A stretch of 64,000 nucleotides of DNA from NCBI RefSeq assembly GCF_945957265.1, contig NZ_CAMFKO010000004.1, forward strand, positions 91,224 to 155,223. The letters are read 5' to 3'. This DNA is from an uncultured Dechloromonas sp. (lineage in GTDB: Bacteria; Pseudomonadota; Gammaproteobacteria; Burkholderiales; Rhodocyclaceae). This document shows, one piece after another, positions 22,610 through 32,246 of the stretch (positions are counted from its first letter, which is position 1; every line of letters starts with the position of its first letter). A program made the translations under genes and the position numbers. The notes beneath the pieces are model-generated. The model saw nothing but the letters and a program-made list of their open reading frames with translations, did not search any database and was not told the origin of the DNA.

Positions 22610-25501
22610 TTATTTGCCCCACAGCAATTTGAGCTTTTCTGCCTTGCCGAAAGTCAGGCGGGCAGTTTGGCCTTTCTCGTCGGCCACACCCTGGAATAGC
22701 ACCTTGCCCGCACCATCAACGATCCGGTAGGGAGCCCCGGCAATGGATTCCTGGGTTTTTTCATCGCGGATGACGAACTGTTCGTCGTAGAGGTCTTTCG
22801 ATTTCGGGAAACTAACTCCCTCCGCCGAGGCGCTGGCCGGCCCCGCCCAATCCTTCTTGCTCGCCTTGAACTCCACCTTCCCCGGCGCATGCAGTTCGAT
22901 ATTCCCGCCCTCGATCTTTAGGTAAGCCCCTTGCGCAGTAGCGAGGATTTTCTGCTTGGCGCTGGCTGTGAGTTTGCCGGTGGTACTGGCTATGGTCACT
23001 TTCCTGTCCGCCGCTGCCATCGTCTTGCCGCCCTGGCTTTGCACGCTGACCGCGCCGCTGGCGGCGTGCAGATGGATGCCGGTTTCCTGGTTGGGTTTTT
23101 GTGGGTCGCTGGCCTTGCCGACGGTGAAGAGTGCCAGACCGTCCTTGACGGCAAGGCTGTGGTGGCCCTGGGCGATGAGGTTGGTGTCGTGCCCGGTGGC
23201 GATGGTGAGATGCTTGCCGGCGGCGAGAATCTGGTGTTCGGGGGTGACCAGGGCGATGCCGGCAGGGGCGGCGAACTGGAGCCGGGGTTGGGACCAGGCG
23301 GGGACGCTGCCCGTGCCGCCCAGGGTGGCCTTGATGCCGTCGCCCTGCCCTGCGTTGTTGGCACCATGGGTGGCGATGGCGCTCATCGTCGCTTCGGCCT
23401 GTTTCTGGCTGTCGATGGCGGGAAGCTTGTCGGCCTGCGGGTCGGCCTTCAGGCCGGCGTTCTGCTTGTGAGCGACATCGGCCAGGCTGCGGCTGAGGCT
23501 GTGTGCAGCCTGGATCTGGGCGATGGGTTCGCGGCTGTCGAGGTGGGCGCCTGAGGCGTTGGCTCTTGCATCGGCGCTGAGCAGGAGGCCGTGGCCGGCG
23601 CGTAGCGCCAGGCTGGCCTGTGTGTTGAGTTCACCACCGTGACCGCGGTTGGCTAGTCTGGCGTTGTCGGTTTGCTGCTTGAGGTGACCCAGTTGCAGGC
23701 TGCTTTTGTATTGGGTGGTGCCGAGTTCGATACGGGATTCGCCCGGGGTGTCGTCGAAGACGAGCTGGTTGTAACCGCCCTGCCCGGTTTTGCTGGTCGA
23801 GAGTTGCTGGCTCTTGATGCCCGATAGGCTGGCCTGATGGGTGTGGGCGCTGTCTTCCTTGCCGGCGAAGAAGGCCGGGGCGTTGGCGCTGGTTTGCTGG
23901 GCGCCGCCGGCGATCCGGTTGCCCGGGGCGTCGGGATTGCCGCTGCCGTTGTAGGCGGTGCCGACGATGATGGGGCGGTCAATGTTGCCGTTCTGGAAAG
24001 CGACGAGGACTTCCTGCCCGGGCCGGGGGACGAGATGGCCGCCCCAGTTGGCACCGGCGACCGGGGTCATGACGCGCAGCCAGACGCCGAGGCTGGCATT
24101 GGCCGGAGCATTGTTGCTCCCAGTCGGGTGGTCGTGCCGGCTACTGGCGTCGGCACCACGTTGCCAGGAAAACTGGACGCGGACGCGACCGTCGCGGTCG
24201 GTGTGGGTGGGGTTGCCCCCCCCGACGACAATGGCGGTGAGGGTCCCGCTGGCGGTGGGGCGGGGATGGATGGCGCGACCGTGGCTGTCGTTCATCAGCG
24301 GCTTCCAGGGGATGCCGGCGCGGATGGCGGTGAGGGCGTTGCGGTAGTAGTCGACCTTGGGGCTGCCCTGCTCTGCCGCGCCCTGGGCGTTCCCGATCGT
24401 CTTGAGCGCGGCACGGGCTTCATGGGTGACGGCGGTGATCAGGAAGTGGCGTTGTTCCGGATCGTCCCGGTCGTGTTCGGGGTGGTCGGCGAGCGTGAAG
24501 GTGGTACCGGGTGCCGCGCTGCGCACGGTGCCCTGGCCGTCGAATTGTTTCAGCCGGGCATCGATGGCCTGACGCTGGTTGAGCAACATGCGTTCGCCGT
24601 GGGCGTTGTTTTGCCAGGCGTATTGGCCGGGGTCGTGCCAGGCGGCGGTCTTGAGGGTCGGGCCGCTGTCGATTGCGCTGAGGGCGCTTTGCGGTCGGGC
24701 GGAGAGGCTGCGGTAATCCCAACTGGCGGCGTGGGTTTCCGTGGTATCGAGTTGGCGCAGGCCGTGCCAGCGATCCAGGGAGTCTTCGGCGAGCGCGGCG
24801 CCGGCCTGGGTGAAACGGATGCGAGGTTGCGGGTTCGAGGTAAAGGCGCTGTTGGCATCGGCGATGACCAGGGTGTGGCTGCCCAGGGTTTCGCCCATGT
24901 CGGCGCGATGTTCGAACCAGCAGAACAGGCCTTCTTCGGCGAGCAGGCGCTTGAGGAAGGCGAGATCGCTTTCGCGATACTGCACGGTCATGCCGCGCTT
25001 GGGGTAGGCAGCCGGGTCGGCGAGTTGCCAGCGCCAGGCGGGAACGAGCTTGCCCTGCTCTTTCCAGTCGGAAAAGAGCTCGTCGACGATGTCGATGACG
25101 CTCTTGTCCTGGAAGAGGTAGTTGTCCCGGGTGTGGCCGAGGAAGGCAAGCCAGGGTTCGATGACCAGGCGGTAGCGGGCGAAGCCACCGTCCGAGCCGT
25201 CGCGGGTGATGCGCGTGATGTGGCCGTGGAAAGGTCGGGGCAGCGTGCGCGAGGCGGCGGTTTGCAGGTCGAGGCGGGCGGCTTGGCCGAGCAAGGCGGT
25301 CAGCGAGAGGTGGGCGTTGGACGAAAGGGCCGTCAGTTCGATGCGGTAGCCGGCGTGTTCGCTCACCGGGCCGAGGGCTTCGTCGATGCGAATGTTTTCG
25401 GCCAGCAGCGCATCGGGACCGGCCGGGGTGCTCAGGGTCAGCAGCCGGTCGGTCTGCTGCCAGCCGGCGCCGCCAGAGAGGAAAGCGAGAGGCGTATTCA
25501 T
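22610..25501 (-). CDS. vgrG: VgrG1, T6SS spike protein
   Basis: A 963-residue VgrG. The gp27-like base domain (SLTALLGQAARLDL; GFARYRLVIEPWLAFLGHTRDNYLFQDKSV) is followed by the gp5-like OB domain (GRVRVQFSWQRG; ANWGGHLVPRPGQEVLVAFQNGNIDRPIIVG) and a long DUF2345-type beta-helix. At the C-terminus is a short extra domain (FVIRDEKTQESIAGAPYRIVD) likely to dock cargo. ATG 25501 gives the usual N-terminus; the frame is open to 25786. It follows clpV by 80 bp in the minus T6SS operon and precedes its putative effector. It is paralogous to vgrG2 at 37840. Confidence 0.93.
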   Translation of the reverse strand: MNTPLAFLSGGAGWQQTDRLLTLSTPAGPDALLAENIRIDEALGPVSEHAGYRIELTALSSNAHLSLTALLGQAARLDLQTAASRTLPRPFHGHITRITRDGSDGGFARYRLVIEPWLAFLGHTRDNYLFQDKSVIDIVDELFSDWKEQGKLVPAWRWQLADPAAYPKRGMTVQYRESDLAFLKRLLAEEGLFCWFEHRADMGETLGSHTLVIADANSAFTSNPQPRIRFTQAGAALAEDSLDRWHGLRQLDTTETHAASWDYRSLSARPQSALSAIDSGPTLKTAAWHDPGQYAWQNNAHGERMLLNQRQAIDARLKQFDGQGTVRSAAPGTTFTLADHPEHDRDDPEQRHFLITAVTHEARAALKTIGNAQGAAEQGSPKVDYYRNALTAIRAGIPWKPLMNDSHGRAIHPRPTASGTLTAIVVGGGNPTHTDRDGRVRVQFSWQRGADASSRHDHPTGSNNAPANASLGVWLRVMTPVAGANWGGHLVPRPGQEVLVAFQNGNIDRPIIVGTAYNGSGNPDAPGNRIAGGAQQTSANAPAFFAGKEDSAHTHQASLSGIKSQQLSTSKTGQGGYNQLVFDDTPGESRIELGTTQYKSSLQLGHLKQQTDNARLANRGHGGELNTQASLALRAGHGLLLSADARANASGAHLDSREPIAQIQAAHSLSRSLADVAHKQNAGLKADPQADKLPAIDSQKQAEATMSAIATHGANNAGQGDGIKATLGGTGSVPAWSQPRLQFAAPAGIALVTPEHQILAAGKHLTIATGHDTNLIAQGHHSLAVKDGLALFTVGKASDPQKPNQETGIHLHAASGAVSVQSQGGKTMAAADRKVTIASTTGKLTASAKQKILATAQGAYLKIEGGNIELHAPGKVEFKASKKDWAGPASASAEGVSFPKSKDLYDEQFVIRDEKTQESIAGAPYRIVDGAGKVLFQGVADEKGQTARLTFGKAEKLKLLWGK

Positions 25502-25581
25502 GGTCTTGTCTGCCTTTGGCGGGAGACGCGGTGGGTGAAACCGGTATGGCTCATCTTGAACATGTGACCTCCCTGCCCTGT

Positions 25582-28278
25582 TTATTTGATGCTGTACTTG
25601 AATTCGCCACCCTTGCCGGCGCTGACCCTGATGCGTTCGACCGCTGCGCCTTCGGCCATGCGGGCAAGCACGGTTTCGGCTATCTCCGGCAGCAGGGTTC
25701 CGTTGAGGATGTGGTCGACGTTGCGGGCACCGGAATCGACTTCGGTGCACCGGCCAAGCACGGCGTCGACCAGCTTGTCGTCCCAAGCGAAATCGGCCTT
25801 GTGATTGGCGGCAATGCGCGCACGGATGCGACCGAGCTTGAGCTCGATGATGCTGACCAGCACGTCATCGGAAATCGGGTAGTAGGGCACGACCTTCATG
25901 CGGCCGAGGAAGGCCGGCTTGAAGGACTTGAACAGAACCGGGCGCAGGGCGTCGGCGAGATCGTCCGCGGCCGGCATTTCCCCGTCCGGCCGGTTGAGGC
26001 AGGCTTGCATGATCTGACTCGAGCCGACATTGCTGGTGAGAATGATGAGGGTGTTGCGGAAATCGATTTCTCGCCCTTCGGCATCGTCGAGGACGCCCTT
26101 GTCGAAGACCTGGAAGAACAGTTCGAGAACGTCGGGATGCGCCTTTTCGACTTCGTCGAGCAGCACCACGCTGTAGGGATTGCGGCGTACGGCTTCGGTC
26201 AGCACGCCGCCCTCGCCGTAGCCGACGTAGCCCGGCGGCGAGCCCTTGAGGCCGGAAACGCTGTGCGCTTCCTGGTACTCGCTCATGTTGATGGTGACGA
26301 GCTTGCGTTCGCCGCCGTAGAGGATGTCGGCCAGCGCCAGCGCGGTCTCGGTCTTGCCGACACCGGAGGGACCGACGAAGAGGAAGACGCCCTTGGGCTT
26401 GTTCGGGTCCTCGAGATTGGCACGGGCGGTGCGCACCCGTTGGGCGACGGCTTCCAGCGCATGATCCTGGCCGATCACCCGCTCCTGAAGCAGCGGCTTG
26501 AGGTTGAGGACGGTGGCGATTTCGTTCTTGACCATCTTGCCGAGCGGAATGCCGGTCCATGCCGCAATGATCTCGGCGACAACCAGGCCGTCGACCTGCA
26601 GCGGCACCATCGGGGATTCGCCCTGCAGCTCGCGCAGTTGCGTCAGGGCCTTGTCGAGTTCCGGATTGCCGGTGCCGTTGCCGGCCGGCTTTTTGGCGGC
26701 CCTGGCCTTTGCTTTCGGGGCCGCCTCGGCCGCTTCGCCGCCTTCGAGCTGGCTGCGCAGTTCAAGAATGCGGCTGACCAGGGATTTTTCCTGATCGAAA
26801 CGGCCCCTGAAAAGCGCAAGATCGGATTCGATGGCAGCAATCTGCGATTTCAGTTCCTTGATCCGCACGTCGTGCCAGGCGCCGCTGGCAGCCTCGCGTT
26901 CCAGTGCGGCGAGCTCGGCTGTTTCGCGCAGCAGGCGCTTGTCGGCCTCGTCGATCAGGGCGGGCGTTGCGCTTTGTCCGAGCGCGACCTTGGCGCAGGC
27001 GGTGTCGAGCACGCTGATCGCCTTGTCAGGCAGCTGGCGGCCGCTGATGTAGCGGTGCGACAGGCGGACGGCTTCGGTGATGGCTTCGTCGAGCACGCGG
27101 ATGCCGAAGTGCTTTTCCATCAGCGGCACCATGCCGCGCAGCATGGCCGAGGCCAGGGTTTCGCTCGGCTCCTCGACCTTGACGACCTGGAAGCGGCGGG
27201 CCAGCGCGGCATCCTTCTCGAAATATTTCTTGTATTCGGCCCAGGTCGTCGCCGCGACGGTGCGCAGCTCGCCCCGGGCCAGGGCCGGCTTGAGCAGGTT
27301 GGCGGCATCGTTCTGGCCGGATTGCCCCCCTGCCCCGATCATGGTGTGCGCTTCGTCGATGAACAGGATGATCGGTTTCGGGCTTTTCTTGACCTCGTCG
27401 ATGACGTTTTTCAGGCGGTTCTCGAACTCGCCCTTGACGCTCGCGCTGGCCTGCAGCAGCCCCATGTCCAGCGTGTGCAGCTCGACGCCGAGCAAGGGTG
27501 GTGGTACGTCATCCTGGGCGATGCGCAGGGCCAGCCCTTCGACCACGGCGGTCTTGCCGACGCCCGCTTCGCCGGTGAGGATGGGGTTGTTCTGGCGCCG
27601 CCGCATCAGGATGTCGATGACCTGGCGGATTTCGGCATCGCGGCCGATGACCGGATCGACCTTGCCGTCACGGGCACGCTGCGTCAGGTTGGTGGTGAAT
27701 TGGTCGAGGGCCGGCGTCTTGCCGCCTTGAGGAGAAGCGGCGAGCAAGGGGTCGTCGCCCTCCCCGCCTTCCTGCGCGGCGCTCAGGCCGGCTACTTCGG
27801 CGGCCTCGGCGGAGCCTTCGGTGAGCTTGTCGAAATTGTGCTTGAGTTCGTCGAGTCGTACCTTGGCCAACAGCTTGGCGCCGCGGAAGGCCAGCTGCGA
27901 CAGCTCCGGTTCGGTGAGCAGGGCCAGCAGCAGGTGGCCGGAACGGATGCGCGGCAGGCGTGCATCCAGCGAGGCGATCAGCCAGGCTTGTTCGAGCAGC
28001 TTGAGGATGTGCGTCGAAAACACCGGGGTCCGCGTGTTGCCGTTCTTGAAGCGAGCGATTTCCTGATCCAGCTCACGCTCCAGGCCGGTCGGGCTGATGC
28101 CGTTGCGTTGGGCGATGAGCAGCAGATCCGTACCCTGGTTTTCGAGTATCGCCAGCAGCAAATGTTCAAGATCGACCTCGTAGTTGCCCCGCGCCATGCA
28201 CAGGCTGGCCGCACGCTCGGCAGCCTGGCGGCAGGTGGTGTTGAGTTTGCTGATCAGGGTCTTCAGGGAGGTGCTCAT
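25582..28278 (-). CDS. tssH: T6SS ATPase ClpV (TssH)
   Basis: An 898-residue AAA+ disaggregase that recycles the contracted TssB/TssC sheath. An N-terminal Clp-N repeat domain is followed by two ATPase modules: GEAGVGKT with IDEAHT, and GPSGVGKT with LLDEVEKAH, separated by a coiled-coil middle domain. Length and the ISKLN N-terminus match ClpV rather than ClpB. It lies between tssG and vgrG1. Long open frames on the opposite strand are shadows. Confidence 0.96.
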   Translation of the reverse strand: MSTSLKTLISKLNTTCRQAAERAASLCMARGNYEVDLEHLLLAILENQGTDLLLIAQRNGISPTGLERELDQEIARFKNGNTRTPVFSTHILKLLEQAWLIASLDARLPRIRSGHLLLALLTEPELSQLAFRGAKLLAKVRLDELKHNFDKLTEGSAEAAEVAGLSAAQEGGEGDDPLLAASPQGGKTPALDQFTTNLTQRARDGKVDPVIGRDAEIRQVIDILMRRRQNNPILTGEAGVGKTAVVEGLALRIAQDDVPPPLLGVELHTLDMGLLQASASVKGEFENRLKNVIDEVKKSPKPIILFIDEAHTMIGAGGQSGQNDAANLLKPALARGELRTVAATTWAEYKKYFEKDAALARRFQVVKVEEPSETLASAMLRGMVPLMEKHFGIRVLDEAITEAVRLSHRYISGRQLPDKAISVLDTACAKVALGQSATPALIDEADKRLLRETAELAALEREAASGAWHDVRIKELKSQIAAIESDLALFRGRFDQEKSLVSRILELRSQLEGGEAAEAAPKAKARAAKKPAGNGTGNPELDKALTQLRELQGESPMVPLQVDGLVVAEIIAAWTGIPLGKMVKNEIATVLNLKPLLQERVIGQDHALEAVAQRVRTARANLEDPNKPKGVFLFVGPSGVGKTETALALADILYGGERKLVTINMSEYQEAHSVSGLKGSPPGYVGYGEGGVLTEAVRRNPYSVVLLDEVEKAHPDVLELFFQVFDKGVLDDAEGREIDFRNTLIILTSNVGSSQIMQACLNRPDGEMPAADDLADALRPVLFKSFKPAFLGRMKVVPYYPISDDVLVSIIELKLGRIRARIAANHKADFAWDDKLVDAVLGRCTEVDSGARNVDHILNGTLLPEIAETVLARMAEGAAVERIRVSAGKGGEFKYSIK

Positions 28279-28291
28279 CGCGATGGTCTGT

Positions 28292-29356
28292 CTATTGAAT
28301 GAAATGGGTGAGATAGGCGGTGTCGGCGCGGTCCTGTCCGGCCGGTCGGCTCAGCATGAAACTGTCGTAGCCCAGGCGGCAGCCGCCGCTGCCGCCCAGG
28401 GTCGCGGGTTTGACGTCTTCGGCGCGCAGGATGGGCCTGATTTCGTATTCGAACTGGCCGCCGGTCGCCAGCGAGAGAATCTTTTCGAGAGCCGCCGCCA
28501 GTTCGCCCTTGGGGAGAAAGTCCATGTAGCGGGCATGGCGCAGCGGTCCGATGTGGATGCGGACGCGCAAATTGCGCTGCCAGACGCGTTCGCCGACCAA
28601 GGCATTGCCGCCCAGCGTGGCGTTTCGGCTGCCCAGGCAACTACGCTGCTCGCCCGGCACGACATACCAGTGGCCGACGAACTGTTCGATCCGCACGGCT
28701 TCGCGGAAATACGCGCCGAGTACCCGCTGCAGGGCCTCGGCTGAAAGCGGCCGCTGGCGGAGCAAGCCGGTCAGCCAGGCAATCGACTCATCGTCGATGG
28801 CGCCCGGGGCTGCGCTCAGGCGTTCGCGCAGTGCGTCGAAGCCCAGGCCGCCGAGCGCCAGTACCAGCGGCAGAAAACGGTTCTGGCGATTGGTCTCGTA
28901 CAGGATGGGCAGGCGGTATTTTTTCCAGGCACGGTAGAAATGACCGACCGCGCGGTTGGTGAACAGGTCGAGGAAGGCGCGGCCCGATTCATCCTTCTTG
29001 AAACGGGTGTGGCTGATGACCTGCTCGGTGTAGTGGATCGGCAAGGTGCCGTTGATCCCCAGCATGCCCATGAAACTGGGGGTGAGCTCGATCCGTTCGA
29101 GTTCGCCGGTGTTCAGCCCCTCGTCGTCGAGGCGATAGGTTGGCGCGATGGCATCGACCTGGCTGGGGGCGAAACCCAGGCGCAGCGAATTGCGGAAGCG
29201 GATGCGTTCGTTGACCACATCGCCGCCCTGCCCGCGCGCATCCCGGGCAAAGACGATTTCGTAGAGGCGAACGAGCTGGAAGAACTCGTAGCGCTCGGGT
29301 TCCTGCAGGCTGTGGTCGACTAGAGGAGGATCGAGTCGCCGTTGCGGGGTGCGCAT
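28292..29356 (-). CDS. tssG: T6SS baseplate protein TssG
   Basis: A 354-residue baseplate wedge component. Typical features are the N-terminal YEFFQLVRLYE, LTPSFMGMLGINGTLPIHYTE, and RAVGHFYRAWKKYRLP. It starts 37 bases inside the end of tssF, indicating tight coupling, and is followed by clpV. It works with TssE, TssF and TssK to form the platform for sheath assembly. Confidence 0.94.
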   Translation of the reverse strand: MRTPQRRLDPPLVDHSLQEPERYEFFQLVRLYEIVFARDARGQGGDVVNERIRFRNSLRLGFAPSQVDAIAPTYRLDDEGLNTGELERIELTPSFMGMLGINGTLPIHYTEQVISHTRFKKDESGRAFLDLFTNRAVGHFYRAWKKYRLPILYETNRQNRFLPLVLALGGLGFDALRERLSAAPGAIDDESIAWLTGLLRQRPLSAEALQRVLGAYFREAVRIEQFVGHWYVVPGEQRSCLGSRNATLGGNALVGERVWQRNLRVRIHIGPLRHARYMDFLPKGELAAALEKILSLATGGQFEYEIRPILRAEDVKPATLGGSGGCRLGYDSFMLSRPAGQDRADTAYLTHFIQ

Positions 29357-31152
29357 CGGATCAATTCCTCTCCGGTTCGCTGGGAGACGACCACCAGCTG
29401 GATAAAACTGTTCATGCCGACATAGAGACCGAGAAAGTGGTCGATGCAGCGGACGAAGACATCGAGGCCGCTACCGGCGAAGCTCGTTTCGTCGATGGCG
29501 AGCCGGACTTCGACGCCGCGCACGAAGCAGGCGAAGGGTTGGCCGGACATCCACACCGTTTTTTCCGACTGGGCAATGGCCAGTACGCCTTCGATCTGGC
29601 GGCGGCTGGCTGCGCTTCTCGGCAAATCGTAGAGCGCCAGCATTTCCTGAAACGCAGCCAGCCCACTCGCGGTGAGCGACAGGTGATTCAGCGCCAGGTG
29701 CGAAACGATGCGCCATTGGCCATCGCCGCGATGGTCGAAGCGGCAGGGCTGGCTCGGTTTGCGCAGCAGCTTGATCGAGCGAACGCTGGAGCCGCCTTCG
29801 AGAAACAGGTCGCCGGATGGCAGGCCGACCGACATCAGCGTGGGCAGGTCGCGATTGGTGCAGGTGAGCTGCAGGCTCAATACGTCGGTTTTCGGCTGCA
29901 CCGGATCGAAATCGGCATCGACGACGGACAGCGAGGTCTCGTAGCCCGGGCTCGTTTCAGCCACCAGGTGGTCGCGCTGGGCATACCAGTAGTAGCCGTT
30001 GCGCTCGGGCGTTTCGCCGTGGCGCAAGGAAAAGAAGGGGCGGAACTCGGTGATCGATTCGCCTTGCGGCGTCTGCCGCACGCGGCGAACCGAGTCGATG
30101 GCATACACGTCGTAGGCGAATGCCCGTCGGCTGTCGGCCACCACCGGATAGCCGGTCTGGCGATGATTGACGCGTATCGGATCGCCGCGTTGGGGAAAGA
30201 GGTTGACCACGGGCACGCAACCCAGACGCAGGTTGTGCGAGGTCAGCGTCTGCAGCAGCCGGGAGGCATCGCTGTCGGCGCGCAGGTCGCCCAGCGCGAC
30301 ATGCAGCTCGAGTTTTTCCTCGTGATGCAGGCTGGAGGGGATTGCTTCGAGATGAATGTCGAAGAAATTGAATTTTTCCGGGAAGCAGAAGTACTCGGTC
30401 AGGTAGCGATAGGCGCCATGCGTCGTGGCCGGCATGTCGATGAGCGCCTCATCCTCGCCGAAGCCGACCGCGCCGATCAGGTTCTCGCGGGCTACCCGCC
30501 AACGCCGGTCGGAGCCGGCGGCGTAAACCTTCAGCCGACGCAGGAACAGCGCATCGCGTAGCGCCGATGCAACCGAAGGCTCGGCATCGATATAGACCCG
30601 CAATTTGTCGAGCTTGCCTATCCCGCCCTCCTGGCCCGAGCCGCGCAAGGTCAGCGCAAACGACAGCAAGGCATTGCAGCCCACCGGCAGGCGAACCTCG
30701 CTGGGCGCATGGGCGATCGGATCGAAGTGCAAATCCCCCAGCGAGACCGGCGCCAGCCGGACATCCCAGGCCGTCCGGAATTTGCAGATGGCGCCCTTGA
30801 TCGGCCGCGAGTGCAATTCGGTGCCGCGCGGAATCGTGGTCACCGAGGTCAGCTCCGCGCCGCCATGGTCGACATGGGCGATCGAACAGCTGGGGAAAGG
30901 GCGCAGGTAATGCGGATAGAGGACATTCAGCAAGGCCTCGGTGAACTGCGGGTAGCTGTCCTCGAGCTTCTTGGAGACGCGTGCCGTCAGCAAGGCAAAG
31001 GACTGGATCATCCGTTCGACATGGGGATCGTCGCAACCCTCGCCGGAGAGCAGCAACTGGGCGGCGAGCTTGGGATAGCGCTCGGCGAACTGGCGGGAAT
31101 GCTGGCGCAGGAAGGCCAGTTCGCGTTCGTAGTACGGCAGCAGATCTTCCAT
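29320..31152 (-). CDS. tssF: T6SS baseplate protein TssF
   Basis: A 610-residue protein beginning MEDLLPYYERELAFLRQHS, the TssF signature, with LNVLYPHYLRPFPSCSI soon after. It forms the baseplate wedge with TssG. The start overlaps the tssE stop by one base and the gene overlaps tssG. Length is normal. Confidence 0.95.
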   Translation of the reverse strand: MEDLLPYYERELAFLRQHSRQFAERYPKLAAQLLLSGEGCDDPHVERMIQSFALLTARVSKKLEDSYPQFTEALLNVLYPHYLRPFPSCSIAHVDHGGAELTSVTTIPRGTELHSRPIKGAICKFRTAWDVRLAPVSLGDLHFDPIAHAPSEVRLPVGCNALLSFALTLRGSGQEGGIGKLDKLRVYIDAEPSVASALRDALFLRRLKVYAAGSDRRWRVARENLIGAVGFGEDEALIDMPATTHGAYRYLTEYFCFPEKFNFFDIHLEAIPSSLHHEEKLELHVALGDLRADSDASRLLQTLTSHNLRLGCVPVVNLFPQRGDPIRVNHRQTGYPVVADSRRAFAYDVYAIDSVRRVRQTPQGESITEFRPFFSLRHGETPERNGYYWYAQRDHLVAETSPGYETSLSVVDADFDPVQPKTDVLSLQLTCTNRDLPTLMSVGLPSGDLFLEGGSSVRSIKLLRKPSQPCRFDHRGDGQWRIVSHLALNHLSLTASGLAAFQEMLALYDLPRSAASRRQIEGVLAIAQSEKTVWMSGQPFACFVRGVEVRLAIDETSFAGSGLDVFVRCIDHFLGLYVGMNSFIQLVVVSQRTGEELIRCAPRNGDSILL

Positions 31153-31628
31153 CAGGCTCCCGGGCGCCGCTGGCGGCTGACCGAATATTGCAGGCTGGTC
31201 GGGGTCAGCAGGGCGTCGAAACTGACGGGCTCCTGGGCCGGGCGGACGACCAGAACGGCATTGATCGAGAAATAGAGGGCGTTCACCGTCTTGCGCTGCA
31301 ATTCCAGGTCGACGCGAACATCGCGCAAACGCGGTTCGTGCGCGGCGATGGCCGATTCGATGGAGGTGCAGATCTGCCGCCGATGATGAACATTGGCCAG
31401 GCTGAGCGCGGCAAAATCGGCCAGGCCGAAGCTGGCGACGGAACGGCTGACCAGCGGCAGCGACTCGGCCGCCGCCTCGTCGAGCGCCATGCGGGTATTG
31501 AGCAGCGCTTCGAGGTCGCGGGCCACCGAATCCTTGAGTTGTTCAAGCGACAGGCGGCGTCGCACAGCGCCCACGGGCTGGTCGTCGAATAGCTTGTCGA
31601 AAAGGGATGGTTCGAAGCCCTTGTTCAT
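31152..31628 (-). CDS. tssE: T6SS baseplate protein TssE (gp25-like)
   Basis: A 158-residue homologue of phage T4 gp25, which nucleates sheath polymerisation. The GPW/gp25 domain includes VARDLEALLNTR near residue 35 and AHEPRLRDVRVDLE in the second half (the E-P-R-L core). It lies about 50 bp downstream of hcp and abuts tssF. Confidence 0.93.
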   Translation of the reverse strand: MNKGFEPSLFDKLFDDQPVGAVRRRLSLEQLKDSVARDLEALLNTRMALDEAAAESLPLVSRSVASFGLADFAALSLANVHHRRQICTSIESAIAAHEPRLRDVRVDLELQRKTVNALYFSINAVLVVRPAQEPVSFDALLTPTSLQYSVSRQRRPGA

Positions 31629-31676
31629 GAAAAACGGCGGAACGCCGGTTCCGCCGTGTTCTCCACGTAGGTGGTA

Positions 31677-32213
31677 TCAGGTGAGGTTCGGCGTGTTGTT
31701 GGCCAGGTTCCAGGCACCCTGGATGTTGACCTTGGTGCCCTTCTTGCCATCGACCCCGAGTTCATCGTAAGTCCACTTCACCGCCGAATATTTCAGCGCG
31801 AAGCTTTCCTTGGGAATCCCCTCCTCGACCACCGACGGCGAAACCGAGGAAACAATGGCGTTCTTCAGTTCGATCTTCAGGTACTGGTGGCGGTTCTGCG
31901 AGGAAGACGGACCGCCGGCGTTGTTCTGACCACCCAGGGCGCGATAGAAGTAAATGATGACATCGTTGACCACCAGGCCGGACGAGCATGCCTGGTACAG
32001 CTTGGGGCTGGAGGCATCGATGTCCTTGGTGAAGATCATTTCGCCATGCTCGACGCGTTCGGCGGTATGCCCCCCCGCGGAAGAGGCGGTAGCCGATTTC
32101 GGCTGGCGCATGGTGTGCGCCCAGCTGTAAACCTCGACGGTGTCCTTGTGCTTGGCATCGCGGGAATCGCCCTTGATGTCGCTGCTTTTGAACTCGACGT
32201 AAATATCCTTCAT
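31677..32213 (-). CDS. hcp: T6SS tube protein Hcp (TssD)
   Basis: A 178-residue ring-forming protein that makes the secreted inner tube. Features include MKDIYVEFKSSDIKGDSRD, VYSWAHTMRQP and a beta-rich body. It is placed between tssC and tssE with 33 bp and about 50 bp gaps, both larger than elsewhere in the operon. Confidence 0.94.
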   Translation of the reverse strand: MKDIYVEFKSSDIKGDSRDAKHKDTVEVYSWAHTMRQPKSATASSAGGHTAERVEHGEMIFTKDIDASSPKLYQACSSGLVVNDVIIYFYRALGGQNNAGGPSSSQNRHQYLKIELKNAIVSSVSPSVVEEGIPKESFALKYSAVKWTYDELGVDGKKGTKVNIQGAWNLANNTPNLT

Positions 32214-32246
32214 TTCTGTATTCTCCGGAACGGTTGTGGGAAACGA

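Noticed and set aside
25516..28302. A 928-codon open frame on the plus strand opposite clpV
   Set aside because: It mirrors clpV in a GC-rich gene, has no family motifs and no ribosome site; antisense shadow.
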